Assembly (NCBI GenBank): GCA_022820485.1
Contig: JAJEFJ010000027.1
Span: forward strand, 27,603 to 91,602
Length of the DNA stretch: 64,000 nt
From: Candidatus Latescibacterota bacterium
GTDB lineage: Bacteria; Latescibacterota; UBA2968; UBA8231
Direction: 5' to 3'
The notes under the pieces are model-generated. The model made no database searches. It was not told the DNA's origin and saw nothing but the letters and a program-made list of their open reading frames with translations. How positions within the stretch are numbered: the stretch's first letter is position 1; the number at the start of each line of letters is the position of its first letter. A program made the translations under genes and the position numbers. Positions 1-8,389 of this stretch are shown here, piece after piece.

Positions 1-1184
1 GCTAACACCAAAGCGGCCATCGGCGGTCTAGACACGGCAAACTGCACGAAGTTCAGCCGCCCTCCTGCCTCTACCGTGGACTGGAAATTGGCCCTAATCT
101 GCACGAACTGCCGAGGTTGCGTCCCCTGCATCGGTGCACTACCTAACGCCAGATCATAGGCCGCGCTCCAGCCTTCCCAATTTTCAGTATCGGGAGAGAT
201 GCCGGCCTGCTGGGCCTTCTCTAGCCGATTGTACGACCTCAGCGTCAAAGGTCGCCCCCGGGTATCCAACCGAGTCCGCTCGTCGCCGCGGAACGTGCTG
301 CGCCAATAGGTGTTGGGATCGCTGTCGTCGCCAGCGCGCATACTTAGCTCGATTTGCGCGCCGGGATCGACTTGGCTGCCCCAGCTTAATTCGCCCAACG
401 CGGCGCGCCCGCCCAAATCAAGCACATTGGACACGTAGCGCGCCGTTGGCGTGAAGCCCTTGCCGTAGATTTCAAACTCGGCGATTTCCCAGATGCCTTG
501 AGTGTTCTCGTGCGCTTCAAAGAGCATGCGGCGAATCGGCTCTGGCGGCAGTTCCAATTCGACTATCGAGGTCGTGTTTTCGGTAGCCCGATGTACGATG
601 TCAAAGTCAAGGAAGGAACCGCGCGTGCCCGCAGTGTACTCGCGCGTACCTTCCTTGAGCGGATCGCCGTCGCTAATGCCGATGATAAAGCGCTGTAGAA
701 AGCGCTCTTCCTCAAAGCGCTCGCGTGGATAGAACTTGACGCGCTCGACCGTGAAGTTACCGCCGAACTCGAAGATCAGGCTTTTATTGCGCACGCCAAT
801 GCCCGAGGTCGTCCAATGCCCGTCGCCCAAGAAGACGGTCTCGACGTCTTCGTCCCACAGCACGGCCTCGGTATCGCCGCTTTGCTCCCAGCCCCGCCAG
901 ACCAGCGTCTGCACCCGACCACCGCGCTCCTTGAGGCGCGGCGTCAGGTTTACCGACGGATCCAGTTGCTCCGGCTCAATAAAGTCCGCATCGATCTTCA
1001 GCGATTCGACTTGGCCGTGCTGCGCCGATTCCACCCCCTCCCAATCGAGCTGCACAAATTCCACCCCCTCGGCCAACTCCGGCTCTGGCAGCGACGAGCC
1101 GCCAATCCGATAAATCGTCAGCGCGTCTGCGCCGCTAGCCAGCCAAGCGAGCGCCAGCACAAGTCGGATACTGGTCTTTAGCAT
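1..1184 (-). CDS. Secreted discoidin-like protein, 5' part only (runs off left edge)
   Basis: An open frame runs without a stop from an ATG at 1184 to the window edge, so about 394 N-terminal codons are present and the C-terminus lies outside. The first 21 residues form a signal peptide ending in SGADA. The body is beta-rich. Its order of blocks (VERVKFYPR, a run ending in EIAEFEIYGKGF, then YVSNVLDLGG) matches the gene at 14664-16928 (VDRFRFFPR, DLAEFQVFGTGF, YISNIFDFGD), so the two are paralogues. That pattern resembles F5/8-type C (discoidin) carbohydrate-binding folds, but this is a fold guess and not a family assignment. If the paralogy holds to the end, the missing part should carry a FlgD-like Ig domain. 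The next minus-strand gene upstream starts at 1506. Expected location is extracellular or cell surface. Confidence 0.8.
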   Translation of the reverse strand, partial: MLKTSIRLVLALAWLASGADALTIYRIGGSSLPEPELAEGVEFVQLDWEGVESAQHGQVESLKIDADFIEPEQLDPSVNLTPRLKERGGRVQTLVWRGWEQSGDTEAVLWDEDVETVFLGDGHWTTSGIGVRNKSLIFEFGGNFTVERVKFYPRERFEEERFLQRFIIGISDGDPLKEGTREYTAGTRGSFLDFDIVHRATENTTSIVELELPPEPIRRMLFEAHENTQGIWEIAEFEIYGKGFTPTARYVSNVLDLGGRAALGELSWGSQVDPGAQIELSMRAGDDSDPNTYWRSTFRGDERTRLDTRGRPLTLRSYNRLEKAQQAGISPDTENWEGWSAAYDLALGSAPMQGTQPRQFVQIRANFQSTVEAGGRLNFVQFAVSRPPMAALVL

Positions 1185-1224
1185 AAGCGTGGCCCTTCTT
1201 TATGGCGATAGAAAGCACCCCGTT

Positions 1225-1506
1225 TTAATCGGAACGTTGATTTTCTGTTGGCAACATCTCATCCCCAAGGCGCGGCCGCTCATCGCCCGCCGTCGCCAGC
1301 AGACGATCAAAAGCCTCCAAATCGGTACCGGCGGCCCGGTCTTGGAAGTAGCGGGCGGTCCGCAAGGCCGCTAGCTTCTCCGCTACGGCCACATTGATAA
1401 ACTGGTCGAGCGTCGTACCCTCGGCTGCCGCCACTTTTTCGGCCTCGGATTTGAGCGAGGCGAGCAGGTGAAGGGGATAGGGATTCGTGGAAGCCATGCT
1501 CTTCAT
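1225..1506 (-). CDS. HicB-like ribbon-helix-helix antitoxin, orphan
   Basis: A 93-residue protein. The stretch LKSEAEKVAAAEG followed by TLDQFINVAVAEKL is the ribbon-helix-helix-type pattern typical of proteins annotated as HicB-family antitoxins. These bind DNA as dimers and normally repress their own operon. The tail (RTARYFQDRA onward) is polar and probably the toxin-binding part. A second in-frame ATG at 1497 is an alternative start and fits the usual N-terminus (ASTNPYP) better. No HicA-like toxin lies next to it: the next gene upstream is a separate HigBA-type pair. It therefore looks like a solitary antitoxin or a repressor. The family call rests on sequence pattern only. Confidence 0.65.
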   Translation of the reverse strand: MKSMASTNPYPLHLLASLKSEAEKVAAAEGTTLDQFINVAVAEKLAALRTARYFQDRAAGTDLEAFDRLLATAGDERPRLGDEMLPTENQRSD

Positions 1507-1533
1507 TCTTTCTTCAGCCGTCGGCTGGAAGAG

Positions 1534-1857
1534 CTAAACCGCAACAACTCGCTGTTGTCCTTCTCTATTTTCTGAGGGAATAATGTGAATCTCAATATCG
1601 AGATTCAGTCGGTTGAGAAACGTCATTAACCGCTCAACACTGTAATGGTTAAAATTGCACTTCTTTAGCCGAGATATTTCAGGTTGCTTCACCCCTAAAA
1701 TCTTTGCGGCCTCTGCTTGGGTCAGCTTTCGATCTTCTATAATCTGGAACACTTTAAATCCAAGTGTCGCCCTGAGAAACAATTCCTCTGCATCTGGCAA
1801 GCCGAGATCTTCAAACACATTGCCCGAACTCTTTTCAAATGCAATCTTCTCACTCAT
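1534..1857 (-). CDS. XRE-family antitoxin (HigA-like) of a type II TA pair
   Basis: A 107-residue protein with a central helix-turn-helix (LTQAEAAKILGVKQPEISRL, about residues 45-64) of the Cro/C1 type. It overlaps the preceding toxin gene by 4 bp (ATGA at 1854-1857), so translation is probably coupled. Toxin-first order and size match the HigBA-type pairs in which the antitoxin (COG5606-like) follows a Gp49-like toxin. It should neutralise the toxin by direct binding and repress the shared promoter at 2237-2274. The C-terminal part (LNLDIEIHIIP) is a beta strand region typical of the family. Confidence 0.85.
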   Translation of the reverse strand: MSEKIAFEKSSGNVFEDLGLPDAEELFLRATLGFKVFQIIEDRKLTQAEAAKILGVKQPEISRLKKCNFNHYSVERLMTFLNRLNLDIEIHIIPSENREGQQRVVAV

Positions 1858-2231
1858 AATTCATTCGCCTCCAGTTCCTGCGCCATTCTCAGACGTCTCT
1901 TGATAAGGTCTACCTCTTCCTTTGGAGTTTTTATTCCGCGCCTTGATTTTTTTTGAAAACAATGCAACACATAAAACCGCTCTCCAATTTTCACTGCATA
2001 CACAGCACGGTAAGTGTCTGTTCTATGATCCGCCCGTATCTCAAAAACACCTGAGCCAACGCCCCTGAACGATTTGGCCGCCGGCGACATGCTTCCCGCC
2101 TGCGCAATAAACAGAGCGTCACCTATATCCTTTTGAATAGACTCCGGAAATTCCTTCAGCTTTGCCTTAGAATCCCCGACCCATATAGCTTCTTTTAAGC
2201 TTAGTCTTAGTCTCACTCTTTCGTGGTTCAT
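1854..2231 (-). CDS. RelE/HigB-like toxin (phage-derived Gp49-like)
   Basis: A 125-residue basic protein. The core GDSKAKLKEFPESIQKDIG, SFRGVGSGVFEIRAD and FYVLHCFQKKSRRG follows the RelE-superfamily Gp49-like (COG4679) pattern. That family comprises ribosome-dependent mRNA interferases. The motif FEIR...YRAVYAV...HCFQKKS contains the expected basic and aromatic residues. The gene is first in a two-gene operon and overlaps the antitoxin by 4 bp. The ATG at 2231 lies only a few bases after the predicted transcription start, so the message may be almost leaderless. Nothing suggests inactivation. Function is by family analogy. Confidence 0.85.
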   Translation of the reverse strand: MNHERVRLRLSLKEAIWVGDSKAKLKEFPESIQKDIGDALFIAQAGSMSPAAKSFRGVGSGVFEIRADHRTDTYRAVYAVKIGERFYVLHCFQKKSRRGIKTPKEEVDLIKRRLRMAQELEANEL

Positions 2232-2236
2232 AAAGC

Positions 2237-2274
2237 ATTATAACATTATAACCAATTGGATATAAACAGGTCAA
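2237..2274 (-). promoter_or_regulatory. Sigma70-type promoter of the HigBA-like operon with possible operator
   Basis: Read on the minus strand, TTGACC (2274-2269) is followed after 18 bases by TATAAT (2250-2245). A second overlapping TATAAT lies at 2242-2237. The spacer holds the palindrome CCAATTGG (2252-2259), and the two -10-like hexamers form a direct repeat. This arrangement fits autorepression by the helix-turn-helix antitoxin. The match to consensus is seen in the sequence; operator function is inferred. Confidence 0.6.
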
Positions 2275-2297
2275 TAGTCGGTTATTATGTGCCTGCT

Positions 2298-3924
2298 CTA
2301 CAGAGTCTCGTAGTAGTCCCGTATCTTGGCAGCCATGAGTTCTCTACGCCCTTGCAGGAACGTGTCATAGCCTTCGACACTTGCGGCGTCCATTCCTTCA
2401 GGAATACAGTGGGCCGCAAGGTTTTCTTGCAACTGATCGGCATCGGTTATCCCGCCGTAGTGCGTTGCTCCGTTTCTGCACTGCTCCCACAATTCTGAGA
2501 AGTATTTTTCTGGAGGCAGAGCCCCGATAGCGATATTGATTTCGCTCTGCATCATCACATAGTTGGCAATCTGATTGTAGCGACCACGCTGGAAGCCGTA
2601 CTTCTGCAAATAGCTGCGCGGGAATACATGATGAATGTGCCACTGGCCTTCCAGAAGGTCGCGCACGGTAAGATCACGCGAGAGGAATCCCTTGTCGTTC
2701 TCTCTTACTTGGCTCGCGAGGAAGACATTGAAATAGGGACTACTGGCCACTGATGTGTCCATTTGCTGCGGCAAACCTACCTGCCAGAAGGCGTCCGAGA
2801 GCTCGGCTCGTTCGATTGTGTCCAGATATCGGCTTGCACCCTGTCTAGCGCGTTTCCAATATCAACGCCGAAGGCGGTTTCCGGCGAGCCGGTATATCTA
2901 CCTGTCAAGATCGACATCACGAACCACCGACGCACGAGCGTCTCAATTCGCTCAGGGGCCTCACCCTGTGAGCGTAACGTCAAAAAGAGGATGTAGGCGA
3001 AATTGACAGTGTTCTGGGATCTGATCAGCGATGAATCCACGAACCCTGCCGAGCGCAAGATCATGACGAACCGTTTGAAGTTAGTCTCATTCATGTAGCG
3101 TAGGATTCCATCCCTGAGTATATGAAAGGCCTCTTCTGCGATGGCTTCCTCGAACGTACGCGTTTCGAAATTGCGTCCTGAGAGTAGAGCGACTAAGTCC
3201 TCTAAACGCCCACGTTTGAATTGCGACGTAAACGTGACACGAAGCATATCCGTGTATGAGGGATCGTAGAGGTCATCCTTTTCATTCTTCACCCACCCCA
3301 TTGCACGGAAGTAGTCCGTCGAGGCGAAGTCAGCATCTTTGGCCAAGTCGTTATATGCTTCCGGCGCAACAGCCAGATGGCAAAAGTAGTCGATGCACTT
3401 TCGTAGCAGATGGCCGCCGTACTGTTCACTGGCAGCCATCTTGGACATTGCGAAGTCCGCCGCATTAAGCGAGACACCCTGCGAGTTTATGCGGACAAAG
3501 ATTTCTGCGACAGTCTCAATCTCCAGATCGGAGTTCAACTCGATGACGCCGAGAGAATTATTACGGATACCGCGAAGACGTTCCATGCGATCATCGATTT
3601 CGTATTTGTCTGCAACATGACTTTGTTGACAACCTGCTCCCCATGCAAAGCGGCAAATAGCGCCATAACACGCTGCTGACCGTCAATTAAGATACGCTTC
3701 CCTGCTGATTGGGTACCATCCTTTAGGCGAACATCCGGGTTCCGCCAAGCAATGAGATACCCTACGGGATAGCCGTTGTAAAGTGAATCGATGAAATCAC
3801 GCACCTTTGCCGCGTTCCAGACGAAGGGACGCTGGATCTCAGGAATAGCGATTTCATCAGATTTAATCCAAGTCAGCAGGGCCTCGATAGGGTGCTGGTT
3901 AATTGAGTAACGTTGAATGGGCAT
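2298..3924 (-). pseudogene. GmrSD-like DUF262/DUF1524 nuclease, broken in two places
   Basis: Three consecutive minus-strand frames together make one DUF262-DUF1524 protein. The N-terminal part (start 3924, RBS GAGAGG) has [19 protein letters not shown] and [12 protein letters not shown], the DUF262 nucleotide-binding signature. Reading then leaves the frame near 3620-3640 and resumes as [15 protein letters not shown]. From memory of full-length relatives, some 60-70 residues are missing at that junction. A second break of one base near 2822-2830 shifts TQSNEP to [16 protein letters not shown]. The last part has HIHHVFPRSYL, the His-rich DUF1524 nuclease motif, and ends at 2298. Family members (GmrSD, type IV restriction) cut modified phage DNA. 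This copy should be inactive unless the breaks are assembly errors. Confidence 0.85.
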
Positions 3925-4003
3925 CTATCCTCTCTTTCGATTTGTGGTTCTGGTATGCCCCGAAGGGTGGCGCGAGGCGAGTTTCACAGGGTTGGGAGAT
4001 TCG

Positions 4004-4018
4004 CTCCGCAGTGCGGAG
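4004..4018. repeat. Short perfect palindrome between genes
   Basis: CTCCGCA and TGCGGAG form a 15-bp palindrome centred on 4011, in the 155-bp gap between the broken DUF262 gene and the next operon. A weak T-run follows on the plus strand. It could be a terminator remnant, a protein site or chance. I see no other feature in this gap. Confidence 0.3.
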
Positions 4019-4079
4019 TGTTTTGAAAAGGTTCGGTAAAATTATCGCATATTGTGCAGGCCCAAGGCTTGAGTAGCTC

Positions 4080-6959
4080 TCACAGACTGGCAAATATCGA
4101 CAAAAACGCCAATCCCGCGACCCGCGTCTCGCGCTCTCGCCCAGTCACTTCCAGAGAACGCCGATCAAAGCGCAACCCGAGTTGGGTCGTCAATCCGTAG
4201 CCTAGATACTCCCGCTGATTGCTCAATTGCGCCGCCCATACCGTGCCGCGAAAATCGCCCGTCAGCACGTTTTCCACCAAGCCCTTTTCGTCCTGCAACA
4301 ACTCAAAGAACAGCCGCTGCTCAAACCCCAGTTCAAGCTCTGAATCTCGCATCACGGGAAAGCGAATCAACAGCGACCCGATCCCATCCCAGGAACGGCG
4401 GCGACGCTCGGCTAAAGAAAAGGGAGATTGGCTGAGGAATTCGCTTTTAAAGCGGGGCAAAATTGCCACCGCGCCCCACGCGAAGACACCGTCAACCTTG
4501 TCGATCAACCCCACAAAACCAGAAGTCTCGCGGCCATTGCGGCCCAACGGCCCCAGCGCACCAAGTTGCGCGTCGCGCTGGTGCCACCAGTCCCATTTGA
4601 AGCGATGCTTAGTCTTCCAGCGCCTCGGACTAGCGTACTGCCACTCAGCGTAAAACGTATTGATCCAAGTGTCTTCTGCCGCCAGCAGATCAGGCACGGC
4701 GATATGCTGGCCACTCGTCTGCCCAGCGGCCCCAAATTCGAGCGTCGGCACGATCCACTGCGACAGCGGGTCGGGGATGGTATCTGCGGCCTTCTTCAGC
4801 ATGTCAAAAACCCGCACCCGACCGCGACCAGGCCAATCCCGTTCAAAGGTAAAGAGACCGTAAGCAGTGTGATTTTTGCGGTTGACCTGCCGCATATCCT
4901 GACGCAGATAGCCGGCCGAGAGGCGGATTTCCGGGTTGACCTCCACGCTGGCGTAGGCGTTGTAGCCCCAGTGGTCCTTCTTGTAGGGATAGTCGGGCAA
5001 GTCGTCGTTTTCAAAGCGCTCAGCCCAACCGTTGTTGTTGAGGTCAATGCCAAAGAGAAACTCCGGCCGGTCCGAGTGGTGGCGCAGAAAAGGCTCTTCG
5101 TAGTCGGGGAAGAAATTCTCCCGGTCGCCATTGCTGTTCTGATTGAAGTCGGAGATGAAATCGCCGTTCTCGTCGTACCCAGGAAAAACCGCCGGGTCGG
5201 GCACGCCGTCCGAGCGCACCTGGAAGCCGCCCAGCGCGGTCGATTGCGGCGGCACCAATCCGCCCTGGAAAAATCGCTTCTGGTCGGGGTGGCGGTCCTG
5301 ATCGTCGTTGTCCTCGACGAAATCGTAGAGCCGGTCGGTGGCTTCGGGCGAGTAGTCAACCAAACCGCGACTATCGACCGGCTTGAAGCTGGTGGCGTAG
5401 GCGTCGTCCATGCCAAAGCCTTCGAGCGAGAAGCGCCAAGGGGCTGCGTGCCGTACGAGATTGAACAGCCAGCCAACCGCGTGCTCGTCGCCTTGAATCC
5501 CCGAAAACGAGCGGTGCGATTCGCGCGTCGTCGAGGGGAATTGGCGGTACTGGGTGCTGACGTTGAATTCGCCGTACAAGTCGAAGCCCCACCAGTCGCG
5601 TATCTCAGTAGTAATACCGGCGATCTGCGAGGCGGTCGGCAGACCGTAGTCAAAGACAACTTCGCGCGGATTGAGCTGATTTTTGACATTGCCAGCGGCC
5701 CGCGTCACCAGCAAAAACTCCGGGATGCCGATGCGGCTGTTCTGCCGATCGGAGGCCACTTCGATCCGGTAGTCGTTGGCCAGCACAAAGCGGAAGCGCA
5801 CGTTTTTGACGCGGGTGATGGCGTCATCGGCCTCATCCAGCCCCAGATCTAATTGGCGCTGCAAGGCCAAGCGCAAGGTGCCCTCCTCGCTTTCGCCCTC
5901 TTCGGCAGCCAACGCGTATTGCAACACAATGCTCTCCGCTCCATCGGCCCGCAAAAATCCACCGCGCTCCTCCCCGCCCTCTATCACCGGCGCAAAGCCA
6001 ATGCTACTGCCCGTGAACGTGGTGTCCTTAAAGACCATCCGTACGCCGCCTTCGACCGGCACCTCGCGCTGGAGCGCCGTGGTAATCTCCACCTCCGTGC
6101 TGAACAACACCGGCCCGCCCTCGCCATCTTCGGGCGAATCATCGGACAGTCGCACAATCAGCTTGTTGAGCCTCCTACCTAACTGCCCGGTCGTCAGCAC
6201 CCCTTTGAGCGGATTGCCCTCAAAGCTCTCGCGATTGCCAGCCCCATTGTGAGCATTGACCAACGTCAGACCTAGGGTCGCATTAGCCCCCAAATCGGCC
6301 TCTATACGCCCGGCGATCAAGCTGGTAAAATTATCCTGCGAGGCCGTCGGAATATCCGGGTCAATCTCGACGATGGGCAGGCTCGGGCGCGAGAACAAGC
6401 CAGTGAAGCGCAAATGCCGTGCGTCAAAACTCGTCACGACGCCATTAAAACCAACCTTGCGGAAGGTCATCGGCGTCAAGGTGGCGAAGATCTCGTCGCC
6501 GATCATCAGCGAGTAGTTGTAGTCGCCGCTCGCATCCGAGGAAATGATCAGCCGATTGAACCAAGTAGCGTAGCGCCGCTCTTTGGTCAACTGGCTGCTC
6601 TCGACCGTGCGCGCCTGAGTCTGTCGCCAGTCGTACACCAACCACCCGCGCGAGATCAGCTTGCCGTACGTGTCGTAGAAATACGTGCCCTCCTGGTTCC
6701 GGTCGATGTAGCGCCGGTACGGCTCGGTGGCGTAGTTGGTGTAGCGCCACTGGCGGCGACCGTACTCGTCGAACAACTCCTGCGGCATGTACCAGCGCAT
6801 AACCGTGGGATCCAAAGCCCCCATCAGCACGCTTGGCCCTTGGGCATTGAAGCGGACTTCGCCCCTTTCCTGCTGCCCCAAGCGGTAGCCGTAATCCGTC
6901 TGCGCTCCAGCCTGCAAGGCGAGCATCAAGACCAACGCTATGTTAGCTATCCAACGCAC
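4080..6959 (-). CDS. Large exported protein A, probable outer-membrane/surface protein
   Basis: A 959-residue protein with a signal peptide (residues 1-19, ending LQAGAQ). It is clearly homologous to the gene at 11329-14163. Shared blocks are GALDPTV..WYMPQELF, YFYDTYGKL..RGWLVYDWRQ near residues 45-115, Asp/Asn-rich loops (DENGDFISDFNQN near 593; DLNNNGW...DDLPDYPYK near 638) and the C-terminal GLTTQLGLRF. The Asp/Asn loops resemble calcium-binding EF-hand or thrombospondin-type loops. The last ~300 residues alternate polar and aromatic positions and end in LSIFASL, as an outer-membrane beta barrel would. I do not recognise a named family. It is the last gene of a run of five minus-strand genes, 35 bp after its neighbour. 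A role at the cell surface is inferred. Confidence 0.8.
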   Translation of the reverse strand: MRWIANIALVLMLALQAGAQTDYGYRLGQQERGEVRFNAQGPSVLMGALDPTVMRWYMPQELFDEYGRRQWRYTNYATEPYRRYIDRNQEGTYFYDTYGKLISRGWLVYDWRQTQARTVESSQLTKERRYATWFNRLIISSDASGDYNYSLMIGDEIFATLTPMTFRKVGFNGVVTSFDARHLRFTGLFSRPSLPIVEIDPDIPTASQDNFTSLIAGRIEADLGANATLGLTLVNAHNGAGNRESFEGNPLKGVLTTGQLGRRLNKLIVRLSDDSPEDGEGGPVLFSTEVEITTALQREVPVEGGVRMVFKDTTFTGSSIGFAPVIEGGEERGGFLRADGAESIVLQYALAAEEGESEEGTLRLALQRQLDLGLDEADDAITRVKNVRFRFVLANDYRIEVASDRQNSRIGIPEFLLVTRAAGNVKNQLNPREVVFDYGLPTASQIAGITTEIRDWWGFDLYGEFNVSTQYRQFPSTTRESHRSFSGIQGDEHAVGWLFNLVRHAAPWRFSLEGFGMDDAYATSFKPVDSRGLVDYSPEATDRLYDFVEDNDDQDRHPDQKRFFQGGLVPPQSTALGGFQVRSDGVPDPAVFPGYDENGDFISDFNQNSNGDRENFFPDYEEPFLRHHSDRPEFLFGIDLNNNGWAERFENDDLPDYPYKKDHWGYNAYASVEVNPEIRLSAGYLRQDMRQVNRKNHTAYGLFTFERDWPGRGRVRVFDMLKKAADTIPDPLSQWIVPTLEFGAAGQTSGQHIAVPDLLAAEDTWINTFYAEWQYASPRRWKTKHRFKWDWWHQRDAQLGALGPLGRNGRETSGFVGLIDKVDGVFAWGAVAILPRFKSEFLSQSPFSLAERRRRSWDGIGSLLIRFPVMRDSELELGFEQRLFFELLQDEKGLVENVLTGDFRGTVWAAQLSNQREYLGYGLTTQLGLRFDRRSLEVTGRERETRVAGLAFLSIFASL

Positions 6960-6994
6960 AGTTCACAGCTTTCCCAAACTACTCTCGAATTGTT

Positions 6995-8332
6995 TTAATC
7001 TTCTGGTCTGACGGGTGAATCTTGAAGGAAAAGTTGCTTCAAGTGTCCCCACGATGTAGGCTGGACCGATGTGTCTCCATCAATCAGTCCATCGGGATAA
7101 TAGACCCAGTCAAACTTTATATTCTCTGCAGATGCGTCGATCCTGAACTCGCTCCTATAATCTTTTTTAGGGAATTCCACATCGAAGAGGTACAGGAGCG
7201 CAACCCCTCCTTCGCGGCTCCGAATCGCATAGGTGTGGCCTTCCCAGTGAGTCACTTCAGTACCAACGTCGAGTTGTAAGTCGGAAGGAATGCCTTGGGC
7301 AATCAGCAGATCAAAGTCTATCTTTCCGAGATCGGCCATGCCAGTTTCGGAGGAAAGGACAGAGTAATAACCTCCTGTTGGGGCGCAAGCAGACTTTGCG
7401 CTAGGAGTGCCGGAGTCGAAGAAGTCTCTATCGCGAAAGCCCCAAGCGCGAAAGTCCGAACCGCGCCGCACCAACCCAAAATCATTAGAAGACTCCGAAT
7501 GCTTTCCTTTGCTAAAGTCAACTCCCTCCTCCAGTTGCACTTGACCGACTTGGCCCAACCCGGTAGATGCGAGAGACTGATAGGATAAATACACCTGTGC
7601 ATAGACGATCTCTTTCCCAGAAATCGTCGCCGAGAGCGGCATAAGTTCATTCAGAAAGGAGGGCAACACACATGCGCTTGGGTATGAGTAGTGTTCGATA
7701 TAAGTCTGCCCTACCCCATATTCCTGTAGAAAGATAATTTCTGCTGTATGATCTTCTGCTCTATCATATAGAGAATACATACTAAGGCCAAAATGGACCC
7801 TAGAACGCCTGTATTGGGCATAAAAGCGATAGAAATCGGCCTCTGTCGTGTCAGAGCCAATTGGAAGTGTTCCTGTATATGTATGAAAATCACCACCAAA
7901 GTTATACACTGGGAGCTCCTGCCCATCCCAGCGAAAAACTAAAAACCCCTCGTCCGACAAGCGCACCTTTTTACCGCCCCAAAAGAAATCGGGTAAGGGC
8001 GGCCACGCATAATCGGCATCGCTAAAAACAAAGTACTCCAAGCCATCAATCACTTCCGTATGAGTGATCTCGATGGTCACTATTTTCTCTGCAAATAATA
8101 GGGAATCGGGCGGGTGCCCAGGTGGATACCCCGGGATAGCAAAGGGTTCCCCTATCTCATAGTCGTAATTGATATAAACATGCTCGTACGTCCAACGATT
8201 GCCCACCTCCAAAGGGACGTAATCGAGCGGATTAATCTCTATGGCGACGTCCTCGGTTTCCTGAGCGGCCACAGCGACGGTATAGCCACCCAGAAAAACC
8301 AGCAAGAGTATTAGCAATCTCATCACAATCAT
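6995..8332 (-). CDS. Secreted protein of unknown function, tandem copy 1
   Basis: A 445-residue protein with a signal peptide (MRLLILLLVFLGGY, cleavage near VAVAAQ). It is a tandem paralogue of the next gene upstream (8390-9640). Both share EVGNRWTYEHVY, EITHTEVIDGLEYFVFSD, FFWGGKKVRLSDEGFLVFRW and SATISGKEIVY nearly word for word, and the C-terminal FDWVYYPDGL. No catalytic motif or membrane anchor is visible, and I do not recognise the family. Two ATGs (8332 and 8323) could start it. It sits inside the surface operon, so it probably works at or outside the outer membrane with the large exported proteins. The middle of the protein differs most between copies. Confidence 0.8.
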   Translation of the reverse strand: MIVMRLLILLLVFLGGYTVAVAAQETEDVAIEINPLDYVPLEVGNRWTYEHVYINYDYEIGEPFAIPGYPPGHPPDSLLFAEKIVTIEITHTEVIDGLEYFVFSDADYAWPPLPDFFWGGKKVRLSDEGFLVFRWDGQELPVYNFGGDFHTYTGTLPIGSDTTEADFYRFYAQYRRSRVHFGLSMYSLYDRAEDHTAEIIFLQEYGVGQTYIEHYSYPSACVLPSFLNELMPLSATISGKEIVYAQVYLSYQSLASTGLGQVGQVQLEEGVDFSKGKHSESSNDFGLVRRGSDFRAWGFRDRDFFDSGTPSAKSACAPTGGYYSVLSSETGMADLGKIDFDLLIAQGIPSDLQLDVGTEVTHWEGHTYAIRSREGGVALLYLFDVEFPKKDYRSEFRIDASAENIKFDWVYYPDGLIDGDTSVQPTSWGHLKQLFLQDSPVRPED

Positions 8333-8389
8333 TATTTCTGCTAATTCGTCGCCAAATACATAGGCGACGAAAGTGTTGACTCGAAAGAG

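Noticed and set aside
4428..5852. Long plus-strand frame of 474 codons
   Set aside because: It is the shadow of the large exported protein gene on the opposite strand; its sequence is low-complexity and lacks any domain.
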